The notes: generated from the sequence alone by a model not told the origin. A DNA stretch of 64,000 nt from CAZLMG01 sp964560765 (GCA_964560765.1 CAZLMG010000006.1:62001-126000); one strand, 5' to 3'. Positions 27,219 through 35,783 are shown, counted from the stretch's first letter. Translations and numbers: made by a program.

Positions 27219-27947
27219 ATGCGAGGTATTGCCAACATTGCAGTGGGTTTGTTGGGTGTTTTCAGTTTTGCATCGCCGGCATTGGCGGATGAGATTGTTA
27301 CGGCTGAGGCGCAGCAACTGTTCGTGCCGACCGGCTTTGACGATAACGACAAGGCCCAAGTTGTTGTCGATGGGTATTACCCGAATAGCTGTTACCGGCT
27401 CGAACCGTCCGTCCTTGAAGTTGATCTGGACAAGAAGTTGATCACCATCGAGGCCAAGGCGCGTGTCGTTTCTGGTTTCTGTTTGCAGGTGTTAGTACCG
27501 TATAGCGACGTTGTCGAGCTCGGTATCTTGCCGCGGGGGCAGTACACAGTACGGACGTCTGATCTGCGCTTGGAAAAGACCTTGGTGGTCAGTGAGTCCC
27601 AATCACTGGGGCCAGATGACACCATGTACGCGCCGGTTGATGAAGCTTACGTCGATTACTATCCCGTGCAAGGCAAGTACTATGCGGTGTTGAACGGTCG
27701 CTTCACCAATACCTGCATGCGCTGGGTCAAGACCCAAGTCGTTAACGCCAACCCGGAAGTCATTGAGGTCATGCCGATCATCAAGTTGGAAGAAGGCGAA
27801 AATTGTCGCGAAGAGGTTTTTCCGTACAAAGGCATGAAAGTTGAGTTGCCGAATCTGCCAACAGATGGTCGCTATTTGCTGCATGTGCGTAGTTTGAATG
27901 GCACCGCACTGAATACCGTATTCAACATACCTGTCGATCGCCGCTAG
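27219..27947 (+). CDS. Exported two-domain Cys-pair protein (paralog B of protease locus)
   Basis: A 242-residue exported protein; signal peptide 1-23 ending ALAD. Two homologous domains each carry a cysteine pair with exactly 29 residues between partners: Cys58-Cys88 and Cys166-Cys196. The halves share the layout V-x-[DN]-G, N-[ST]-C, then the second Cys, a V/F-P-Y, a V-E-L and L-P-x-x-[GR]-Y. The whole protein aligns with paralog A (24585-25337). The start follows AGGGAGG by seven bases. Unknown family; a disulfide-stabilised beta-sandwich is likely. Its pairing with a secreted papain-like protease invites the idea of inhibitor, substrate or surface partner; none is shown by the sequence. 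Confidence 0.78.
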   Translation: MRGIANIAVGLLGVFSFASPALADEIVTAEAQQLFVPTGFDDNDKAQVVVDGYYPNSCYRLEPSVLEVDLDKKLITIEAKARVVSGFCLQVLVPYSDVVELGILPRGQYTVRTSDLRLEKTLVVSESQSLGPDDTMYAPVDEAYVDYYPVQGKYYAVLNGRFTNTCMRWVKTQVVNANPEVIEVMPIIKLEEGENCREEVFPYKGMKVELPNLPTDGRYLLHVRSLNGTALNTVFNIPVDRR

Positions 27948-27967
27948 GCCATCATCAAGCGCATCCC

Positions 27968-28576
27968 CTAAAAATTGCGGATGCGCTGCCAGTAGTCCTT
28001 CGTCGTTGGTGAGCTTGCCGCAAGGGCGGTAGCTCGCTGACGGGCCTGCTCCCCGCCGATTTCCTGCAGAGCAAATAGGACTCGTTCCTGTACGATCAGC
28101 GGCTTGCCGTTGCGTAGGTTACGTGGATTGGCATAGGCGTCTGCTAGAATCGTTATCGCCTGTGGGTTGCTGGTGCCACGAAACCGTTGCCCCCACCTCA
28201 CTGCTGCTTCGGCCCGGACAAAGAGCGCCCGATCCTGCATGGCGGCCTTCAGCACATCCAGACAATAACTAGCGGAATCAACAGCGCAGCTGCGTGCCCA
28301 ACCAATGCGCCAGGCCCAATGCCAATGACCGAGCTTCTTACCCCTGCCGGCGTGATGTTCCCAAAGCTGCTGTCGTTGCGCCGGGGAGCGCCGATGGAAG
28401 TGTTGCCAATCCGGCGCCGTCGGTTCTCGGTCGATGTGGAATTCGTCCCATTGTTCTGAGCGGTTGGGCGGATTTCCAGCGCTTTGCCCTGTTGCGCTCG
28501 CGGCGGCGGCAAGCCAAAGAGCAAAGGTAAAACACCTGGGAGTTAGGCCCCGGCAACGCGTCCGGTCAAAAAACAT
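27968..28576 (-). CDS. Exported HEAT-like helical protein
   Basis: A 202-residue protein with a signal peptide (hydrophobic run ending near ASATG). The mature part starts with a His/Trp-rich segment and continues with helices spaced like HEAT repeats (VLKAAMQDRALFVRAEAAVRW; ITILADAYANP; VLFALQEIGG). HEAT repeats usually serve as protein-binding surfaces. No enzymatic motif. It converges on paralog B, 20 bases apart, where an inverted repeat (GCGCATCC / GGATGCGC) overlaps its stop. Confidence 0.6.
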   Translation of the reverse strand: MFFDRTRCRGLTPRCFTFALWLAAAASATGQSAGNPPNRSEQWDEFHIDREPTAPDWQHFHRRSPAQRQQLWEHHAGRGKKLGHWHWAWRIGWARSCAVDSASYCLDVLKAAMQDRALFVRAEAAVRWGQRFRGTSNPQAITILADAYANPRNLRNGKPLIVQERVLFALQEIGGEQARQRATALAASSPTTKDYWQRIRNF

Positions 28577-28635
28577 AAGTCACCAAAAACATAGTGAAAA
28601 AAACCTTTCTTTTGCCAAAAAATTAAAGGCCCTAC

Positions 28636-28734
28636 TCAGGTCGACCGATCAGCGGTGGGTAACGGTTGATGATGCGATCATCGCCGGGAAAAGGAGCCAA
28701 TGTTGCTGGAGTTACCAAAGGCTCTGCAACCTGA
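28636..28734 (+). other. Possible pseudoknotted 5' leader of the GYF-PilZ gene
   Basis: Within the 180 bases before the GYF-PilZ start, several segments can pair in crossing order: closing helix TCAGGT/ACCTGA (28636-28641 with 28729-28734), GGTAAC/GTTACC (28658-28663 with 28711-28716), GAGCC/GGCTC (28694-28698 with 28720-28724) which crosses the previous one, and a local hairpin GATGAT-GCG-ATCATC (28668-28682). GTTGC (28702-28706) can alternatively pair with GCAAC (28726-28730). I match it to no known riboswitch class. Could be chance. Confidence 0.3.
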
Positions 28735-28755
28735 CACTGTGTGGGGAGCGACTTC

Positions 28756-29304
28756 ATGACTGATCAACTCTGGTACGTGTATCAAGGCGGCCAACAAATC
28801 GGACCGTTTGAGACCGCACAGGTCACGCAAATGCTCCACTCTAAGATGATCGCTCAGGACGCTTATCTTTTCAAGGTCGGCTGGAAGGACTGGCGCCCGC
28901 TCGAGGACTCTTATGAAGAGCTGGGCTTGCCAAACCCCGGCGCCCCCGCGTCGAACTCCCGCCGGATGGGAGCGCCGCGGGCCAGCATATTGGGTCGCGT
29001 CATTGTTCATAACAACGGGCAATTAGTCATCGGCCAAGGCGTCAACATCTCGGCAACGGGAATGTTTGTCGAAACTACGGACCAATTGTTCACCGTTGGT
29101 GAAAAACTCAAGTTGTCTGTGCGCTGCGACGGCGTTGCACGTCCCTTCAATGCGGTGGCCATGGTCATTCGCTACAATTCGGACCCGCGTTTTCCTGTTG
29201 GCTACGGGCTGCAGTTTGAGGGGCTTGACTCGCGTTTGCAAACGGAGATTCAGGATCTGGTGAACCGGCAAGGTAAAGGTGCAGGCGACAAGATCGCGCA
29301 GTAG
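28756..29304 (+). CDS. GYF_2 and PilZ domain protein
   Basis: A 182-residue cytoplasmic protein. Residues 1-55 match GYF_2/DUF4339: WYVYQGGQQIGPF near the start and WKDWRPL at 43-49, a domain that binds proline-rich peptides in other systems. Residues about 69-175 match PilZ: a strand, then NISATGMF (97-104, D/N-x-S-x-x-G motif), VRCDGVARPF and a GYGLQF strand. The arginine motif before it (Arg70, Arg75) is spaced four apart rather than three, so c-di-GMP binding is uncertain. The start follows GGGGAG. A receiver protein with proline runs is encoded at 19209-20270 and could be a ligand of the GYF part. Confidence 0.82.
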   Translation: MTDQLWYVYQGGQQIGPFETAQVTQMLHSKMIAQDAYLFKVGWKDWRPLEDSYEELGLPNPGAPASNSRRMGAPRASILGRVIVHNNGQLVIGQGVNISATGMFVETTDQLFTVGEKLKLSVRCDGVARPFNAVAMVIRYNSDPRFPVGYGLQFEGLDSRLQTEIQDLVNRQGKGAGDKIAQ

Positions 29305-29362
29305 TCGCGCTTGGTTTGAATCGAGAAACGAACTTGGGATTTTTGGTGATAGGAGGGGCATC

Positions 29363-30553
29363 GTGGTTGCTGCAAAGGAAACGCTTCATGCCTGGAAGCA
29401 GTGTGCATCGCTCGACGACGCATATGCGCTAGTGGATATTGGTGTGATTTTAGGATGGGCCGATGTGCGCCGGGTCGTTCGCGATCTTGGGCAAGAGGGG
29501 ACAAAGAGTCTGGTGCAACGCTTGGCTGTTCGCCTAGCAGAGCGCTACGACAATCGCTTGGCGATGGAGTGCGCTGCGGAAACCGTTTTGGTCATATTGG
29601 CTGCTGCTGCCGATGAAAAGATGCTGATGGTGTTTCTGGAGTCTTACCTCGAACAGCCAGGCTGTTCGGACTCCGCTTTCCCTTTGGTTGAGGTAGCGTT
29701 GACGAGCGAGCCGTCGGAGGCTGAAAATGACGATGAGACATTTGCGACGGCAGTTTCAGTCGTCTGCGAGATGGGCTTGGCAATTCGGCAGCTAGAACAA
29801 ACTTATCCTGGGCAAGTACGACGGGCACCGGCGCTTTTGGCACATATCGCAACCTATTTGCTGTCGGTGAGCAACTCCAACAACAATTGCATTCGGCTCA
29901 GTTTGTTGAATTACTTTGGGTCAACTGGCGATGTTGCCGGATTTAATAAGATCATGGGGCGATTTGGCCACACGATTCTGGACCATCTCTTCCATCTCTT
30001 GTTTCGTAAAAAATCCGAGGGCGTGGCTCTGCAATTCTTGCTGGAAAATACTCCCTATGTACTGTTGGGCGATCGGCATGCACAGCGCATTGTCCATGAG
30101 ACTTGGAAGTTCTACATGTTGAAGAAATCAGATCGTTTTGGGCTGTTTATTCAAACCCTGGCGAAGAATCTGAAAGAGCGTCAGGGTCCAGATGCAGGCA
30201 CCGTACGGCGTGTTTACTGTCAGCATCTCGGAGCGCTATTGGCGGTGGCCTCGGAAGTCAATCACCGCGGTTTAGCGCAAGAAATCATCTGTGGCCTCGT
30301 GCCGTTCCGCAACGACCCTTTGTGTATGGAAGTCGTTTCACAAATCATCCAAAGTCGCGAATTGCGAGCCAATTTTCATGAGATCTTGGTATCGCTCCGG
30401 GATGAAAAGGATGCAGAAAAAGTTATTGAGTCCGCATCACGCTTTGTGGCGTCGAAGCGCGGGCGCAAACCTAGCTTTCAGCAGCTGAATGGGTTGTTGA
30501 CGGTGCACCAAGTGCAGTTCCTCGGACACCAGCCGGTTGCGAAGGCGTCCTAG
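29363..30553 (+). CDS. All-helical (HEAT/armadillo-like) hypothetical protein
   Basis: A 396-residue protein of predicted alpha-alpha repeats: pairs of hydrophobic helices throughout (LVQRLAVRLAERY, ETVLVILAAAAD, LLNYFGSTGDVAGF), no signal peptide, no catalytic motif. GTG 29363 preceded by AGGAGGGG is chosen as start; the open frame begins earlier but overlaps the PilZ gene. The stop of GYF-PilZ is 58 bases upstream, so they may be co-transcribed. Probably a scaffold or binding protein in the same c-di-GMP context; inference only. Confidence 0.6.
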   Translation: MVAAKETLHAWKQCASLDDAYALVDIGVILGWADVRRVVRDLGQEGTKSLVQRLAVRLAERYDNRLAMECAAETVLVILAAAADEKMLMVFLESYLEQPGCSDSAFPLVEVALTSEPSEAENDDETFATAVSVVCEMGLAIRQLEQTYPGQVRRAPALLAHIATYLLSVSNSNNNCIRLSLLNYFGSTGDVAGFNKIMGRFGHTILDHLFHLLFRKKSEGVALQFLLENTPYVLLGDRHAQRIVHETWKFYMLKKSDRFGLFIQTLAKNLKERQGPDAGTVRRVYCQHLGALLAVASEVNHRGLAQEIICGLVPFRNDPLCMEVVSQIIQSRELRANFHEILVSLRDEKDAEKVIESASRFVASKRGRKPSFQQLNGLLTVHQVQFLGHQPVAKAS

Positions 30554-30598
30554 GTTAGGAGCAGTATGACATCCAGGCGTCCGCGCCCATCCCCGAAT

Positions 30599-31177
30599 CT
30601 AGGGTTGGCCCGCGGCGCCTTCGCTATTCGCGTCGGTGGTCTCGCGATCCTCTGGGATTTCTTCGACCGGCTCGCCAGTCGGCTTAATCGCCATCTCTTT
30701 TAGGATGGGGAAATCAATGGATGTCTTGTTACCCACGACATTGCGGATCAGCCAAACCTTATTTTCCAAGACTAGAGAGACGGTGTTTTCAATGGTGGTC
30801 ACCGCAATTTGGTCGATGTCGGCCTTAGAGTTCTTGCCCAAGTCTCGGTACTGCAACTCGAAGGTGATCTCTGTCTCGCGTGGAGTGCGGTCGCGACGCT
30901 GGACGACGGAATATCGGTCGATCCGATAATGGCGGTCGATATAGGCTTCACGAATGGTCGCATCGGAAACCTTGGCGATGGCGGCTTTGAGCTCATCGGT
31001 CGTAAAATTCAGCAAATCTTCTCGCTGGCTGACGTTGGTCATATTCAAGGCTATGCTGAGATAAGCCTCAACGACTTCCTCCGGCGACATGTCAGAGTGC
31101 CGCTTCGAGCAGAACTTGGTGCAACCGGAAAACAATAGGGCGATAGCGAGAAAACGAAACCAGCGACGGCAATCCAT
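30599..31177 (-). CDS. Lipoprotein with NTF2/DUF4878-like layout
   Basis: A 192-residue lipoprotein (lipobox FSGC, Cys19). After a short linker, a helix MSPEEVVEAYLSIALNM and a run of strands ending in a VWLIRNVVG strand resemble the cone-shaped NTF2-like or DUF4878-type lipoproteins that bind small molecules or partners. The C-terminal 35 residues are acidic and disordered. The start at 31177 follows AAGGAG; the longer open frame overlaps the PLD-like gene and is not used. Only four bases separate it from the PLD-like gene upstream, indicating one transcript. Confidence 0.65.
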   Translation of the reverse strand: MDCRRWFRFLAIALLFSGCTKFCSKRHSDMSPEEVVEAYLSIALNMTNVSQREDLLNFTTDELKAAIAKVSDATIREAYIDRHYRIDRYSVVQRRDRTPRETEITFELQYRDLGKNSKADIDQIAVTTIENTVSLVLENKVWLIRNVVGNKTSIDFPILKEMAIKPTGEPVEEIPEDRETTDANSEGAAGQP

Positions 31178-31181
31178 GGGT

Positions 31182-31991
31182 TCACTCCTTATCCGAAGAC
31201 TGAGACTTTTTCTGTAAGATGGTCTGCGAAGGTAATTTGCGTGGCATGCCGCCGGGCGCTTCGCGCGGATGGCGGACTCGGTTGTAGTTAAATGTGCCAT
31301 CAGACTCACCGCTATACGTCGTTGTGATGGCGTCTTCTCGGGCAGGAACTCTTGCCGTCGAGGTCGTGCTGCGTGGGCGCCACGTTGGTCGCCCGGCATC
31401 TAAACTCGGAGCGGCGACGGCTGGAACTTTTTGGTTCGCCGCAGCTGAAAATTGCTCGATAAAACTTTGTCGCTCTCGATCGGTGAGTTGCTTCAGCAGG
31501 TAGCGGCTCTGGGGATTCATGAAATCCAGACTGCCGTTAATGCTGATGAGGCGGTCGTCAGCAAGAATGGCGGTCGAGTCAGGAAACGTCCAAGAACTAG
31601 GCGCCAAGTAGACGGGGATGTCCTGCGATTTGAGGTAACTGAGGCGCGACATATAGGCATTTGCCTTAGATCGCCCCAGCAAAACGGTGACATCAAGGTG
31701 TCGGTATTTCGCAATGTAAAGAGCCGACACAATATCGCCATCAGTGAGATAGTCTGTCACCAGCCAGACGCGCCTACCAGCTCCGGCGATCGTGTTGAGA
31801 ACTTCACTGCGCAGGTGCGAAAATGCCGAAAACTCTTCGGTCGGTGCCAGATTTGATTTGGGAGTCACGACTTGTGCGGCTGATTCGCGCGAACGTGGTG
31901 CCGAGGGCGCAAGTACGTCCTTTCCTGGCGCAACGGCGCTGGCAAAGCATGCCATGCCAGTGACTACAGCCGTGGGTAGGATGTGGCGCAC
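31182..31991 (-). CDS. Exported PLD-fold protein lacking the HKD motif
   Basis: A 269-residue exported protein with the single-domain layout of PLDc_2 proteins (phosphodiesterase or nuclease fold): VWLVTDYLTDGDIVSAL near residue 75, DVTVLLGRS at about 100, the PVYLAPSS turn at about 126, then the strand that should carry HxKx4D, and INGSLDF after it. The catalytic motif is degenerate: Asp138 in place of His, Thr140 in place of Lys; only the Asp (145) remains. The last 75 residues are Ser/Arg-rich and disordered. So it is likely a binding protein rather than an enzyme. Confidence 0.65.
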   Translation of the reverse strand: MRHILPTAVVTGMACFASAVAPGKDVLAPSAPRSRESAAQVVTPKSNLAPTEEFSAFSHLRSEVLNTIAGAGRRVWLVTDYLTDGDIVSALYIAKYRHLDVTVLLGRSKANAYMSRLSYLKSQDIPVYLAPSSWTFPDSTAILADDRLISINGSLDFMNPQSRYLLKQLTDRERQSFIEQFSAAANQKVPAVAAPSLDAGRPTWRPRSTTSTARVPAREDAITTTYSGESDGTFNYNRVRHPREAPGGMPRKLPSQTILQKKSQSSDKE

Positions 31992-31995
31992 TTCT

Positions 31996-33399
31996 CTAGC
32001 CTCCGCTAGGTGGACGGGCTATGGGTTCTTTAACGCGAATGACAAATGCGCCAAAGCCATCCATCTCATCTTGGTTGCCACCGTAAATGAGTAAGAAATT
32101 ATCGCGTGTCACGTATTTCTTGTAGTAGTCGGGCAGTCGAGCGACAGGTGATACGACCTCCACCTTGTCGCCAAAGCGGTCGACGATCCAGTCACGAATA
32201 CCAATGGTCTCTTCCGGCTCGAAAGAGCAGACGGAGTAGATCAATTCGCCGCCGGGTTTGATGCAAGATAGCGCATAGGGTACCAGCTCTTTTTGTTTGC
32301 TGACCATGTCGCTGATGATGGTGGATTGTTTGTGCCACTTGCCTTCAGGGTGACGGCGCAACACTCCAAGACCACTGCATGGAGCGTCCAGCAGCACCTT
32401 GTCTACCGGGGTCGCCGGCTTCCACTGACGAAAGTCTGCGTGAATGAGCTCAATGGCGGTATAGTCCAAACGCTGCAGATTCTCACGGGTGCGGGCGAAT
32501 TGGTACTCGTCGGCCTCCGTGCCGGTGATATGCACCTTGCCGCCGCCCAACTCAAACATGTGGGTCAACTTGCCGCCCGGCCCGCAGCACGCATCGACAA
32601 TGCTTTCCCCCTCGCGAGGATCAACGAGGAAGGCGATGAGCTGGGAGGCTTCGTCTTGAATGGTGTACAAGCCTTGGTGAAACAGACTGCCCGTTTCCAG
32701 ATTCGGAAACTCTTTCAAACGCAGACAGGTACGCAACGGCCGGCGATCTGAATGGGTTCGCTCCTGCTTGAGAAGCTCCTGCTGCAGTTCATTGGACTTC
32801 AAGGGGTCCACTTTGAGTACATTCAAACGAATGGAGATGGGGGGTGGCTGGTTATTCGCCGCCAACATGGCCGAAAGACGCTCAAAGTTAAACCGTGTCA
32901 GCCAGCGATCCACCATCCATCGAGGATGGGCAAACTGCAAAGCCAGGTATTCAGCCTGTTTGGTTTGCTTGTCAGGCTTGGCAAAGTACTCGGCGCGGCG
33001 AGAAATCTGTCGCAAGATTCCATTTACAAAAGAACAGGCGTTTGACTGCCCCTTTCTCCGAACATACTCCACACTTTCATTGACGGCTGCACGATCAGGT
33101 ACCCGATCCATGTAATAGATTTGATAGGTGCCCAGGACCAATGCTGCCTGAATCTGTGGTGTAGACTCCGTCAGTTTACGCTTGGAGGTATTCTGCAAAA
33201 TCCAAAAAATTTTGGAATACCAGCGCAAACCGCCATAAACGATTTCCTTGATGAAGTTGCGATCCAGGCGCTTCAGAGACTTCTTATTCTCTTCGTAAAG
33301 CTCGTCCAAGACAGCTTCGGGCTGACGTTTATCGTTCATGATTTTGACGAATGCGTCGTAGGCAATTTCACGGGCAATCGACAAGTTCAACAGGGGCAA
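31996..33399 (-). CDS. rsmB: 16S rRNA (cytosine-967-C5)-methyltransferase
   Basis: Methylates C967 of 16S rRNA with SAM. At 467 residues it has the RsmB architecture: N-terminal NusB-like RNA-binding region (to about 150), linker, then a Rossmann methyltransferase with VDACCGPGGK (SAM motif I), DAPCSGLGVLRRHPE with the second Cys, and YSVCSFEPEE with the catalytic Cys. The Arg-rich PEGKW segment is present. It overlaps nothing but lies five bases upstream of the PLD-like gene and 100 bases downstream of lapA on the same strand. Confidence 0.95.
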   Translation of the reverse strand: MPLLNLSIAREIAYDAFVKIMNDKRQPEAVLDELYEENKKSLKRLDRNFIKEIVYGGLRWYSKIFWILQNTSKRKLTESTPQIQAALVLGTYQIYYMDRVPDRAAVNESVEYVRRKGQSNACSFVNGILRQISRRAEYFAKPDKQTKQAEYLALQFAHPRWMVDRWLTRFNFERLSAMLAANNQPPPISIRLNVLKVDPLKSNELQQELLKQERTHSDRRPLRTCLRLKEFPNLETGSLFHQGLYTIQDEASQLIAFLVDPREGESIVDACCGPGGKLTHMFELGGGKVHITGTEADEYQFARTRENLQRLDYTAIELIHADFRQWKPATPVDKVLLDAPCSGLGVLRRHPEGKWHKQSTIISDMVSKQKELVPYALSCIKPGGELIYSVCSFEPEETIGIRDWIVDRFGDKVEVVSPVARLPDYYKKYVTRDNFLLIYGGNQDEMDGFGAFVIRVKEPIARPPSGG

Positions 33400-33499
33400 G
33401 GATCCACTCTCCTAAGCATACGTCAGGACGACTACCTGCCCATTCTGACATAAATCTCGAGCCTTGGCACGAAATCGGCGGCAAGTGCTGAGATTAAAT

Positions 33500-33832
33500 T
33501 CACCCGCCAACAAATGGCTTGGGTTCATGCTGCGAAGTCGACGTCGCTGGCCCAAGATCGCGCCATTGCCTTAGCTGCTTATTCAACCGCCGCAATTCGA
33601 GTGATTTCTTGGTCAAGTCCCAAAAGAAATAAAGAATCACAGTCGTGGCGCCGTACAAAAAGGCGCAGATGAGCGCGATGGCCAGTGGCAGCCGCAGCTC
33701 CATATCAGGCGGCAAACGAATGACGACGGGATCCGTATTAATGGTACAGATGAAGGCTCCGAAGGCCAGGGCCACCAGAAGAACCCAAAATGCCGCGAGG
33801 GCGCGAATTAGCTTCACAATGAATCTCCACAA
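33500..33832 (-). CDS. lapA: LapA-domain (DUF1049) inner-membrane protein
   Basis: A 110-residue protein with two transmembrane helices (residues 6-30 and 46-72) separated by a short periplasmic loop, followed by a charged coiled-coil-like tail (DLTKKSLELRRLNKQLRQW), the layout of LapA/DUF1049. In E. coli LapA works with LapB to control LPS synthesis and lies near rpsA; the same neighbourhood is seen here, one gene downstream of rpsA, which supports the call. No lapB is in the window. Confidence 0.75.
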   Translation of the reverse strand: MWRFIVKLIRALAAFWVLLVALAFGAFICTINTDPVVIRLPPDMELRLPLAIALICAFLYGATTVILYFFWDLTKKSLELRRLNKQLRQWRDLGPATSTSQHEPKPFVGG

Positions 33833-33852
33833 CGGCGCTTGCAGAAAGTAAC

Positions 33853-33911
33853 CGGGCCCAACCGGTTGGCGTTACCTCAAAGTCTGAGGACGGTACAGCC
33901 GACTGGGCCCG
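33853..33911 (-). other. Long hairpin between rpsA and lapA
   Basis: An 8-bp perfect arm (CGGGCCCA at 33853-33860 with TGGGCCCG at 33904-33911) encloses a second, imperfect 6-bp arm (GTTGGC/GCCGAC) and a terminal hairpin CCTCA/TGAGG (33875-33879 with 33885-33889). No T-run follows on either strand, so this is not a standard terminator. It could be an RNA-processing or mRNA-stability element between the highly expressed rpsA and lapA. Confidence 0.5.
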
Positions 33912-33924
33912 AGTCAAAAAAGGA

Positions 33925-35712
33925 CTAGTTCTTATCCGTACGGTCCGCAGCAGCGGCCGCATGGGCTTTGCCAAATGCCTCAGCCAGCGAAGTCTTTGGC
34001 TCGGCAATGGTGCTGATGTATTCGCGCAGCTGTTCACCCTCAAGGTTCTTCAAGAAGGCCTTGCGAGACAAGGAGAAGCGCCGCTCATCCGCGTCCGTTG
34101 CGAGAACGACAAAGTCAACTTCTTCGCCAACTTTGACGACGTTTTCGGGCTTAGCGACTTGTTCGTCAGCCAATTCACTGACGTGAATCATGCCTTCGAC
34201 ACCTGGGCGGATTTCAACGAATGCGCCGAAGTCAGTGAGCTTGGTGATCACGCCGCGGCCTTTAGAGCCTGCTGGCATTTCTTCTGCGGCTTTGACCCAA
34301 GGATCTTCGCCGAGTTGCTTGATGCCAAGAGAGAAGCGCTCGTTCTCAGTGTCGATCTGCAATACTTTTGCTTCGACTTCATCGCCCTTCTTGAAGAGGT
34401 CGCCGGGGTGCTTAATACGCTCAGTCCAGCTGATGTCTGAGATATGGATCAGGCCGTCAATTCCGTCTTCAATGCCGACAAAGACACCAAAGTCAGTGAT
34501 GTTGCGGATTTTGCCACGGATAACGTCACCCTCTTGGTACTTCTGCTTCACCATTTCCCATGGGTTTGGCTCGATCTGCTTCATGCCAAGGGAAATGCGG
34601 CGGTTGTCTTGATCGATCGCTAGAACCACCACTTCCACCTCGTCGCCTACTTGCACGACCTTCGATGGGTGCTTGACGCGCTTCGACCAGGACATTTCGC
34701 TGACGTGAATCAGGCCTTCGATTCCTTGCTCCAACTCAACAAAGGCGCCGTAATCGGTCAGGCTGACAACGCGACCATTGGTGCGGGTGCTGACGCTGTA
34801 TTTGCCAGTTGCATGCTGCCATGGGTCCTGCTGTAGCTGCTTATAACCGAGCGATACGCGCTGGCGGCCTTCGTCGTAATTGAGGACCTTAACTTCGACC
34901 TCTTGACCCACTTCAAACAACTGGCTTGGGTGGTTGATTCGGCCCCAAGACATATCCGTGATGTGTAATAGGCCGTCGATGCCGCCCAAGTCAATGAACG
35001 CACCGTAATCGGTGATGTTCTTGACGATGCCCTTGAGCATGGCGCCTTCTTTGAGATTTTGCAGAGTCGTGCTGCGTAGCTTCTCGCGATCCTGTTCCAA
35101 CAGAACGCGACGGCTGAGAACGATATTGCCGCGCTTTTTGTTGAACTTGATGATTTTGAATTGAAGATTGTTGCCGATGAGCTTGTCGAGGTTGCGAACG
35201 GGGCGCAAATCAACTTGCGAGCCCGGCAAGAAGGCCTTGACGCCAATATCGACGGACAAGCCGCCTTTAACGCGGGCCATGATCGTACCTTCAACGATGG
35301 CATCGTTGTCGAATGCTTCGGAAATACGATCCCAAGCGCGCAGCATTTCGGCGCGTTCGCGCGACAGGATCATCTCGCCGTCGTTGTCTTCGAATGAATC
35401 TAGATAAACCTCAACAACATCACCGACTTTGAGGGTGACTTTGGATTCGCCAGGCTTTAGAAACTCGCCAAGTGGGACTTCGCCAGTGGATTTGTGACCA
35501 ATATCAAGAATGACGTAGTCATCGGTGATGTGGACGACATTGCCGTTAACAATGGAGCCTTCTTTAATTTCTCCGCCCGAGTCGGAGGACTCAAGAAGCG
35601 AGGCAAATTCCGAAGACGATAGACCTTCGTCATCAAATCCGGTGTCTTCTTCTTCCCACTTAATGTTCTTGAGTTGCATGGTTGGTTTGTTCCCTTCTTC
35701 GTGCAATTGCAT
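33925..35712 (-). CDS. rpsA: 30S ribosomal protein S1
   Basis: RNA-binding ribosomal protein needed to load most mRNAs. At 595 residues (or 584 from a second ATG at 35679) it has six S1 domains; repeated TDYGAF/TDFGVF turns and GLIHVSE/GLIHISD strands mark the last four, and the first two are more diverged, as usual. A short acidic Ser-rich N-terminal lead precedes domain one. Both ATGs have possible ribosome sites (AAGGAG 11 bases before the first, AAGGGAAC about ten before the second), so the start is not settled. Followed by lapA. Confidence 0.96.
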   Translation of the reverse strand: MQLHEEGNKPTMQLKNIKWEEEDTGFDDEGLSSSEFASLLESSDSGGEIKEGSIVNGNVVHITDDYVILDIGHKSTGEVPLGEFLKPGESKVTLKVGDVVEVYLDSFEDNDGEMILSRERAEMLRAWDRISEAFDNDAIVEGTIMARVKGGLSVDIGVKAFLPGSQVDLRPVRNLDKLIGNNLQFKIIKFNKKRGNIVLSRRVLLEQDREKLRSTTLQNLKEGAMLKGIVKNITDYGAFIDLGGIDGLLHITDMSWGRINHPSQLFEVGQEVEVKVLNYDEGRQRVSLGYKQLQQDPWQHATGKYSVSTRTNGRVVSLTDYGAFVELEQGIEGLIHVSEMSWSKRVKHPSKVVQVGDEVEVVVLAIDQDNRRISLGMKQIEPNPWEMVKQKYQEGDVIRGKIRNITDFGVFVGIEDGIDGLIHISDISWTERIKHPGDLFKKGDEVEAKVLQIDTENERFSLGIKQLGEDPWVKAAEEMPAGSKGRGVITKLTDFGAFVEIRPGVEGMIHVSELADEQVAKPENVVKVGEEVDFVVLATDADERRFSLSRKAFLKNLEGEQLREYISTIAEPKTSLAEAFGKAHAAAAADRTDKN

Positions 35713-35783
35713 GAAAAGAGTTGCTCCTTGTGGCTGGCTTTAAAAGGTTAATGTTAAAAAATTGCTAAAAAAACGAGAGTCGT

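Noticed and set aside
28577..28755. Known c-di-GMP riboswitch (GEMM-I/II) in front of the PilZ gene
   Set aside because: The expected GEMM core elements and GNRA-type tetraloop arrangement were not found; only an unclassified set of pairings remains.
30599..31399. Longer version of the lipoprotein gene starting at 31399
   Set aside because: It would overlap the PLD-like gene by over 200 bases; the ATG at 31177 has AAGGAG and yields a proper lipobox leader.
33840..33920. tRNA-like cloverleaf between rpsA and lapA
   Set aside because: The arms can pair, but the T-loop GTTC-ATC pattern and an acceptor stem are missing.
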